This document shows, piece by piece, positions 32,916 to 37,554 of a stretch of DNA of 37,554 nucleotides. The stretch spans positions 1-37,554 of the forward strand of contig JAIRYW010000025.1 of assembly GCA_031267645.1 (NCBI GenBank), written 5' to 3'. The notes beneath the pieces were generated by a model, which saw nothing but the letters and a program-made list of their open reading frames with translations, did no database searches and had not been told where the DNA came from. The position numbers and the translations under genes are program-made. The stretch comes from Propionibacteriaceae bacterium. GTDB lineage: Bacteria; Actinomycetota; Actinomycetes; Propionibacteriales; Propionibacteriaceae. How positions within the stretch are numbered: the stretch's first letter is position 1; each line of letters begins with the position of its first letter.

Positions 32916-34880
32916 TCAACCTTTCAAGGAGTTTTCGAAGTCACGGATGAGGAATTGGCGCAGGAGGCCCTGCAGTCGGGCCAGGACCCGATCGTGGCGG
33001 TGGCGCAGAATGTCGTCCAGGAAGCCCTCGGCCTCGACCAGGGCGCCCGACAGATGTCCCATCAACTCGGTCCGACCGGGTCGGTCGGCAGCCGGGACCA
33101 ACATCACGACGCCGGCTCGGACCGACCGCAGGGCGCCCCGACGGAAGGAACCGCCGACCGGGCTCAGGAGGGCGAAGACGGGGGCCTCCACCCCAGCCGT
33201 GCGACAGTGCAGCAAGACCAGGCCGAGCTCCGGCACGACTTGGCTGGCGACCCTCTCCCGCTCCATCAGGTCGTTGAAGATGAACTTGCCCGACTCGGCC
33301 TCGCCGCCGAAACGGTAGCCGACCAGACGGGCCAACCGTTCCAGGCTGGAGTCAGCCGCCACGTCCAAGCTGACGAAGCCAGTCGTCAAGGCGACGATGT
33401 CGGCGCTCAAGCGCCCCAGACGGGAGCAGAGTTGGACCAAGTCGGTGCTCCCGACCGGATCGGACCGGCTGCGCCGGGGCGACTGGGTCGAAGCGGCCAG
33501 GGCCAGCTTGACGCGCTGGGCGGCGGCTCGGTCCAAGACCGGCGGCGTCTCCACCACCGGGACCGGGCAATCCGGCAGAGGCACGGTCGAGACCACCAGA
33601 TCGAGGTCGTCCCAGCCGGATTCCAGACTGGAGACCTCGAAGCGGGCCCGAGCCCCGAAGGCTTGGCGCAGCTGAGCGGCCAAGAGGTACGAGCTGCCGA
33701 TGCCGTGCAGGCAGACCACTGCCACCTGAGGGCGGCGACGCCAGGCCCCGCGTTCCTCCAAACGGTGCAGGGCGGCTCCGAAGTGGGCGGCCAGGAAACC
33801 GACCTCGCTGTCCGGGACCGGCCGGCCGCCGGCCAAACGGTCGGCCGCCCGGGTCGCCTGGTCGACCACGTCGGGGTAGCGGACGGCCAGCTGTTCGGTC
33901 AGGGAGCCGCCCAGGTCGATGCCTTGGTCGAGCCGCACCAGGGCCGACTCCAAGTGGGCCGAGAGACCTTCGACCAAGTCCCGGTCCAATTTCAGCAACG
34001 GGGCCAGACGGGGGTCGAAGGCCTCGATCAAACGGAAGACCAAGCGCTGGCGGTCGTAGTCAGGAGCGGCTTCGAGCGGCTGGTTGGGCCGGCAGGCCGC
34101 CAACATGACGGACAGGGCGTCCGTCTCGACCGGCGGCCACGGATCCGGGACCTGATCGACCAGGCAATCGGCCAGACGCCGGGCCAGGTCGAGTTGGCCC
34201 GGGTTGGCCGGGGCCGGATCGGCGTTGTGGCCCTGTCGCAGCCGGACTATGACGGCGGCCAGATAGGAGCGCAGGGCCGTCACCGACTCGGCGGTCATCC
34301 AACTGGTCATCTGTGCCATCGGCTGGGTCCAGATCGGCGCGACCTCCCCGACCGGTTGGCCCAAGCCGGCCAACTCGCCCCAAGCCCAGACCATGGCCCG
34401 GCGGGCGGCCTGTTCGCCGCCTTCGCTGTAGACGCCACGCCCTTGCCGCCGGATGACGCGCCAGCCGACCGGATCGACCGCCTTCTCCAAACGAGCCAGG
34501 TCGACGCTGAGAGTGGCTTCCGAGACCCCCAGCTGGCTGGCGTACCAACTCAGCTTGACCGGACCCGGCCCGCTTTCGATCAGCAGCAAGGCCAAACGGG
34601 GCAGCCGCTCGTGCCGGTCGGGCGGATCCGGACTGGTCCGCTCCAGGTCCTCCAACAGCCGGCTCCGAGCCGCCTCGGGGCCGACCAGGGTCAGGCCCCG
34701 ACCGGTTGCGGAGGTCAAGCTGAGACCGTAGCCGGCCAGGCTCTGATCGGCCCACTCCAATTCGCGGAAGACGGTCCGGCGCGACACCCGCAAGCGCTCG
34801 GCCAGCTGGCTGACCGGCAAGGGATCCGGTTCCAGCGCCAGCCAGCGCAAGATCTGGCTGGCTCTCGCCGATGGGGCCAT
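32916..34880 (-). CDS. mtlR: MtlR/BglG-family PTS-regulated transcriptional activator
   Basis: This 654-aa regulator starts at ATG 34880, chosen for its GAGGAAG site and because the first HTH begins at once (ASQILRWLALEPDPLPVSQLAERLRVSRRTVFRELEWA). A second HTH (LSWYASQLGVSEATLSVDLARLEKA) follows, then two PRD modules (second with EVGFLAAHFGAALHRL), a GatB-like EIIB domain with its cysteine in VVCLHGIGSSYLLAAQL, and a C-terminal EIIA-like domain with His in LVLLHCRTAGV. This is the MtlR architecture: phosphorylation by EI/HPr and EIIA/EIIB tunes activity. Its place inside the operon, between HPr and EIIA, implies it controls this operon. It is an activator binding DNA rather than an RNA antiterminator, by family analogy. 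Confidence 0.9.
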   Translation of the reverse strand: MAPSARASQILRWLALEPDPLPVSQLAERLRVSRRTVFRELEWADQSLAGYGLSLTSATGRGLTLVGPEAARSRLLEDLERTSPDPPDRHERLPRLALLLIESGPGPVKLSWYASQLGVSEATLSVDLARLEKAVDPVGWRVIRRQGRGVYSEGGEQAARRAMVWAWGELAGLGQPVGEVAPIWTQPMAQMTSWMTAESVTALRSYLAAVIVRLRQGHNADPAPANPGQLDLARRLADCLVDQVPDPWPPVETDALSVMLAACRPNQPLEAAPDYDRQRLVFRLIEAFDPRLAPLLKLDRDLVEGLSAHLESALVRLDQGIDLGGSLTEQLAVRYPDVVDQATRAADRLAGGRPVPDSEVGFLAAHFGAALHRLEERGAWRRRPQVAVVCLHGIGSSYLLAAQLRQAFGARARFEVSSLESGWDDLDLVVSTVPLPDCPVPVVETPPVLDRAAAQRVKLALAASTQSPRRSRSDPVGSTDLVQLCSRLGRLSADIVALTTGFVSLDVAADSSLERLARLVGYRFGGEAESGKFIFNDLMERERVASQVVPELGLVLLHCRTAGVEAPVFALLSPVGGSFRRGALRSVRAGVVMLVPAADRPGRTELMGHLSGALVEAEGFLDDILRHRHDRVLARLQGLLRQFLIRDFENSLKG

Positions 34881-34936
34881 GGCCCACTTCCTCTCGTCGC
34901 TAGACCCAGCCCCGGCGGCGGCCGGCTGGGCGCTGG

Positions 34937-35008
34937 CCGGACCGCTCAGCGGTCGGTCCGGCGGGGGCGGTCGGTCACAGCCACTGGCCCGGACCGCGCC
35001 GACCGCCC
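34937..35008 (-). promoter_or_regulatory. Intercistronic hairpins between the HPr and regulator genes
   Basis: The 134-nt gap holds several inverted repeats. A 10-bp perfect stem pairs 34965-34974 (GGGCGGTCGG) with 34999-35008 over a 24-nt loop, starting 6 nt after the HPr stop. Next to it GACCGC (34940-34945) can pair with GCGGTC (34949-34954), or alternatively CCGGACC (34937-34943) with GGTCCGG (34955-34961); these two pairings exclude each other. Such structure could reduce mtlR expression relative to HPr or stabilise the upstream mRNA; this is inference. Confidence 0.4.
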
Positions 35009-35014
35009 GGGACA

Positions 35015-35275
35015 CTAAATCCCTTCCGTGGCCAGGACCTGCCGCAGAGCCTCGGCCGCGGCGGCCTCGTCCGGACCGTCGCAGCTGAATTGGACCAGAT
35101 CGCCGCCCTTGACGGCCAAGCTCATGACGGCGAACAACTTCTTGGCGCTGACCGTGCGGTCGGCCCGGGTCAGTTGGATCTGGCTGGCATGGGCTTGGGC
35201 CTGCTGGACCAGGCGGCCGGCCGGGCGGGCGTGCAAACCGGCCGGATCGGTGATGGTGTGGTCGAAGACGATCAT
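35015..35275 (-). CDS. ptsH: PTS phosphocarrier protein HPr
   Basis: An 86-aa protein starting at ATG 35275 behind a strong AGGAGGAG site; earlier codons of the frame are not HPr-like. The phosphorylated histidine is exactly H15 in AGLHARPAG. Position 46, Ser in Gram-positive HPr regulated by HPr kinase, is Lys (SAKKLFAVMS), so HPrK-type control is not expected, as is usual in actinobacteria. VMSLAVKGGDLV matches the following helix. It passes phosphate from EI to EIIA and probably to MtlR. It lies 22 nt after the EIICB gene. Confidence 0.95.
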   Translation of the reverse strand: MIVFDHTITDPAGLHARPAGRLVQQAQAHASQIQLTRADRTVSAKKLFAVMSLAVKGGDLVQFSCDGPDEAAAAEALRQVLATEGI

Positions 35276-35297
35276 CGTTGACTCCTCCTGGGGCGCT

Positions 35298-36680
35298 TCA
35301 GACCGAGGACCTGTCAGCGGCCAACTCCGCGACCAGGCTGTCATATTCCGGGGCGCCCATGAAGTTGGTGATCAGAACCAGTCGGGCGGTCGGATTGGCT
35401 TGGGCGGCCCGTTCCGCCAACTCGTGGTGGGTGACCACGATCTGGGCGTCGGGCGGGATGTCCGAGACCGCCGCGTGGACCACTTCCAATCCGGTCAGCC
35501 CGGCTTGGGCCAACTTCTTGCGCAGCATGGTCGCGCCCATGGCCGACGAACCCATGCCGGCGTCGCAAGCGAAGACGATCCGGCTGACGGTCGCGGCCGG
35601 CGCGGCGACGGCCCCACCCTTGGACTCCGCCTTTAGGTCGGCCGTCTGACGTTGGGCCAAGGACAGATCGCCGTCTTTGCCGAACAAGCGCAGGAGCAGG
35701 CAGGAGACGGCGAAGGAGACGGCGGCGGCGATCGCGATGGCCAGGATGTTGGCGATGAAGCCCCCCTTCGGGGTCATGGCCAACTCGGCGAAGATGGAGC
35801 CCGGCGAGGCCGCCGCCACCAGTCCGCCGTTCATGACCTGGAGCGTGAAGATGGCGCAGACATTGCCCGCGATCGGACCCAAGATGACGATCGGGTTCAT
35901 CAGCACGTAGGGGAAATAGATCTCATGGATGCCGCCCAGGAACTGAATGATGATGGCCCCGGGGGCGGAGGCTTTGGCCGCGCCCCGGCCCAGCAGGGCG
36001 TAGGCCAACAGCAGACCCAGGCCCGGACCGGGGTTGGACTCGATCATGAAGAAGATCGACTTGCCCACTTCGGCCGCCTGCTCGACGCCCAAGGGCGTGA
36101 AGACACCGTGGTTGATGGCGTTGTTGAGGAAGAGGACCTTGGCCGGCTCGACCAGGATGGCGGTCAGAGGCAGGATCGAATGGTCGACCAGGAATTGGAC
36201 GCCGGCGCCCAACCAACCGGTCAGAGCGACGCAGAGCGGATTGATGCCGAGCAGGCCGATGACGGCCAGACAGCCGCCGATGATACCGGCCGAGAAATTG
36301 TTCACCAGCATCTCGAAGCCGGGTTTGATCCGACCGGCGACCAGCCGGTCGAAGCCCTTGATGGCCAGGCCGCCCAGGGGGCCGGCCATCATGGCTCCCA
36401 GGATCATCGGGACGTCGGCGCCGATGATGACGCCGAAGCCGGCGATGGCGCCGACCACGGCGCCGCGCTGTTTGGCCACGACATGGCCGCCGGTGTAGGC
36501 GATCAGCAGCGGGATGAGGTACTTCAGCATCGGGTCGACCAATTGGGCCAGGGCCGAGTTCGGCGTCCAGCCGTCGGGAATGAACAAGGCCGTGATCAAA
36601 CCCCAGGCGATGAAGGCGCCGATGTTGGGCATGACCATGCTGGACAAGAATCGTCCCGCTCGCTGTATGGACTGCTTCAT
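35298..36680 (-). CDS. mtlA: PTS mannitol-specific EIICB permease (MtlA type)
   Basis: This 460-aa membrane permease imports and phosphorylates mannitol (or a close hexitol). ATG 36680 is chosen for its AAAGGAG site and because MKQSIQRAGRFLSSMVMPNIGAFIAWG is the typical MtlA start. The EIIC domain (about 1-340) has multiple hydrophobic helices and the substrate loop GGIHEIYFPYVLMNP with the key Glu. A linker rich in Ala leads to the EIIB domain with the phosphocysteine C372 in FACDAGMGSSAMGA. There is no EIIA domain; mtlF supplies it. Mannitol is the best guess; glucitol-type PTS permeases belong to another family. Confidence 0.94.
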   Translation of the reverse strand: MKQSIQRAGRFLSSMVMPNIGAFIAWGLITALFIPDGWTPNSALAQLVDPMLKYLIPLLIAYTGGHVVAKQRGAVVGAIAGFGVIIGADVPMILGAMMAGPLGGLAIKGFDRLVAGRIKPGFEMLVNNFSAGIIGGCLAVIGLLGINPLCVALTGWLGAGVQFLVDHSILPLTAILVEPAKVLFLNNAINHGVFTPLGVEQAAEVGKSIFFMIESNPGPGLGLLLAYALLGRGAAKASAPGAIIIQFLGGIHEIYFPYVLMNPIVILGPIAGNVCAIFTLQVMNGGLVAAASPGSIFAELAMTPKGGFIANILAIAIAAAVSFAVSCLLLRLFGKDGDLSLAQRQTADLKAESKGGAVAAPAATVSRIVFACDAGMGSSAMGATMLRKKLAQAGLTGLEVVHAAVSDIPPDAQIVVTHHELAERAAQANPTARLVLITNFMGAPEYDSLVAELAADRSSV

Positions 36681-37027
36681 ATGAACAAGCTCCTTTGCTG
36701 TGTTCGACCTTCTTTGGCTGACGGATGGCTGGCTCGCGACCGGAGCCGCCAGCCACCTGACGGACATTCAAGACCGGAGCGGGCCCGGGAGGCGAGAAAA
36801 TCAGCTCTGCCCGGCCCGAGATGTGCCAGCGGTTCGGTTATGGCGCCGCCACCGGCCCGGCCCGAGGCCGGCCGAACCCGGATGTCCGGCAATTCGTTGT
36901 CAACTCGTTATATAGGCGAATGCCGTAGCCAATTAGGAATTTGAGGATGTCATCCGCTAGTCTCTGGGACAACACATCTAGCCCGGACTGGCAGATCCGG
37001 CTCAACATCGTGGTCGAGGAGATGTCG
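36681..37027. other. 347-nt divergent intergenic region between mtlA (-) and the pyrophosphatase gene (+)
   Basis: The mtlA-proximal 200 nt are GC-rich. The part from about 36885 to 36970 is AT-richer and holds a perfect palindrome GTTGTCAAC (36896-36904; reads TTGACA on the minus strand), a TATATA six nt further on (36909-36914) and GGATGTCATCC (36945-36955). These may be operator or promoter parts for mtlA. No complete -35/-10 pair could be found in either direction. No RNA gene is seen. Confidence 0.45.
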
Positions 37028-37554
37028 ATGACCCCAGAACGTGCCCGCCGTCGTTCAATCAGGCCCCTCGGCCTGCTCCTGAGCGCCGCCTTGGTCCTGC
37101 TGACGGCCGGCTGCGCCGTGACCGACCAGACCGACCGACCGAGTCCGGGCGGCGGTGAGGCCAACCTGGTGCTGCCCGACCTCAGCCAAGTCAAGATCTT
37201 GGGCTACGACGCCCGCTGGTGTCTGGCCCTGGGGTTGCTCATATGCCTGGCCGGTTTGTTCTTCGGGGCGATCACATATAGTCGTCTGAAACAGTTGCCG
37301 GTGCACCAATCTATGCGCCAAGTCTCCGAGTTGATCTACTCCACTTGCAAGGCTTACCTAGTCAAGCAGGGCAAGTTCCTGCTCCTGCTGTGGGTCTTCA
37401 TCGCCGCCGTCATCGTGGTCTACTACGCCGTCTTCGTCGGTCTGCCGCTGTGGAAGGTGGCCGTCATCATCGCCTTCTCGCTGGTCGGCATGGCCGGCTC
37501 CTTCGGCATCGCCTGGTTCGGCATCCGAGTCAACACCTTCGCCAACTCGCGCAC
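37028..37554 (+). CDS. hppA: Membrane-bound ion-translocating pyrophosphatase (HppA), N-terminal part cut by the window edge
   Basis: The first 175 codons of a membrane pyrophosphatase that couples PPi hydrolysis to H+ or Na+ export. The stretch LPVHQSMRQVSELIYSTCKAYLVKQGKFLLLL and the end GIAWFGIRVNTFANSR are hallmark N-terminal HppA sequences. Three hydrophobic segments are visible after the signal-like start. ATG 37028 is chosen because GGAG lies 6 nt before it; ATGs at 37022 and 36947 are in frame but worse placed. Unusually the N-terminus looks like a lipoprotein signal (LLLSAALVLLTAGC). Catalytic DxxxD motifs and the residue that sets K+ dependence lie beyond the window. Confidence 0.92.
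   Translation, partial: MTPERARRRSIRPLGLLLSAALVLLTAGCAVTDQTDRPSPGGGEANLVLPDLSQVKILGYDARWCLALGLLICLAGLFFGAITYSRLKQLPVHQSMRQVSELIYSTCKAYLVKQGKFLLLLWVFIAAVIVVYYAVFVGLPLWKVAVIIAFSLVGMAGSFGIAWFGIRVNTFANSR

Noticed and set aside
31563-35018. A 1151-codon open frame on the plus strand, opposite the PTS operon
   Set aside because: It mirrors four or five real minus-strand genes with full motifs and has Gly/Gln/Asp-rich low-complexity composition, the usual antisense shadow in high-GC DNA.
36896-36914. GTTGTCAAC palindrome plus TATATA as a defined MtlR operator/promoter for mtlA
   Set aside because: Elements resemble promoter parts, but spacing between TTGACA and any -10 box does not work, and no second operator half-site could be confirmed; it is kept only as a remark on the region.
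1-37554. CRISPR arrays, tRNA or rRNA genes, insertion sequences, inteins, toxin-antitoxin or phage-defence genes
   Set aside because: None was seen. Gaps are short and hold only hairpins and promoter-like elements; SufB has no intein and no transposase motif was found.

Overview
The window is high-GC DNA from an actinomycete (Actinomycetota), most likely a propionibacterium-like lineage. The evidence is the syntenic block rpsB-tsf-pyrH-frr-cdsA-rlmN-dxr-rseP-ispG with an M23 peptidase and xerC beside it, an adjacent fabG-fabI pair of the InhA type, an actinobacterial sufR-B-D-C-S-U-T operon, frequent GTG/TTG starts, and several genes whose start codon sits 6-9 nt behind a TANNNT box (leaderless style). 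The family-level placement is inference.

Layout. 1-8153 (minus strand): translation, nucleotide, phospholipid and isoprenoid housekeeping genes, transcribed rpsB, tsf, pyrH, frr, cdsA, then rlmN, dxr, rseP, ispG (cut by the left edge). 8154-12168: an accessory insert between rpsB and the M23 gene. It holds a GlpA-type flavoprotein followed by an FGGY sugar/polyol kinase, bounded by strong hairpins and an AT-richer divergent promoter region. 12169-20636: tandem-M23 peptidase (+), xerC (-), peptide deformylase (+), SPOUT rRNA methyltransferase (-), YlmA-like ABC ATPase (-), fabI and fabG (-), RlmA-like methyltransferase (+), cobS (-), a small lipoprotein (-). 20741-28548 (minus): the Suf Fe-S assembly operon headed by its regulator and ending in an ABC-F ATPase, with 4-8 bp overlaps at five of the seven junctions. 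28616-36680 (minus): a self-contained PTS operon read EIICB(Mtl), HPr, MtlR-type regulator, EIIA(Mtl), 1-phosphofructokinase-type PfkB, SorE-type dehydrogenase, EI. 37028 to the right edge (+): start of a membrane pyrophosphatase.

How the genes work together. The most interesting locus is the PTS operon. It has all the phosphorelay proteins for a mannitol-type PTS but no mannitol-1-phosphate 5-dehydrogenase (MtlD). In its place are a member of the L-sorbose-1-phosphate reductase family, which works at the carbon next to the phosphorylated carbon, and a FruK-like kinase. Mannitol-1-P oxidised at C2 is fructose-1-P, the substrate of FruK. This suggests a mannitol to mannitol-1-P to fructose-1-P to fructose-1,6-bisphosphate route that avoids fructose-6-P. 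The second locus of interest is the orphan GlpA plus a kinase that lacks the glutamate of the glycerol-kinase Arg-Glu pair. It may handle glycerol or another short polyol.
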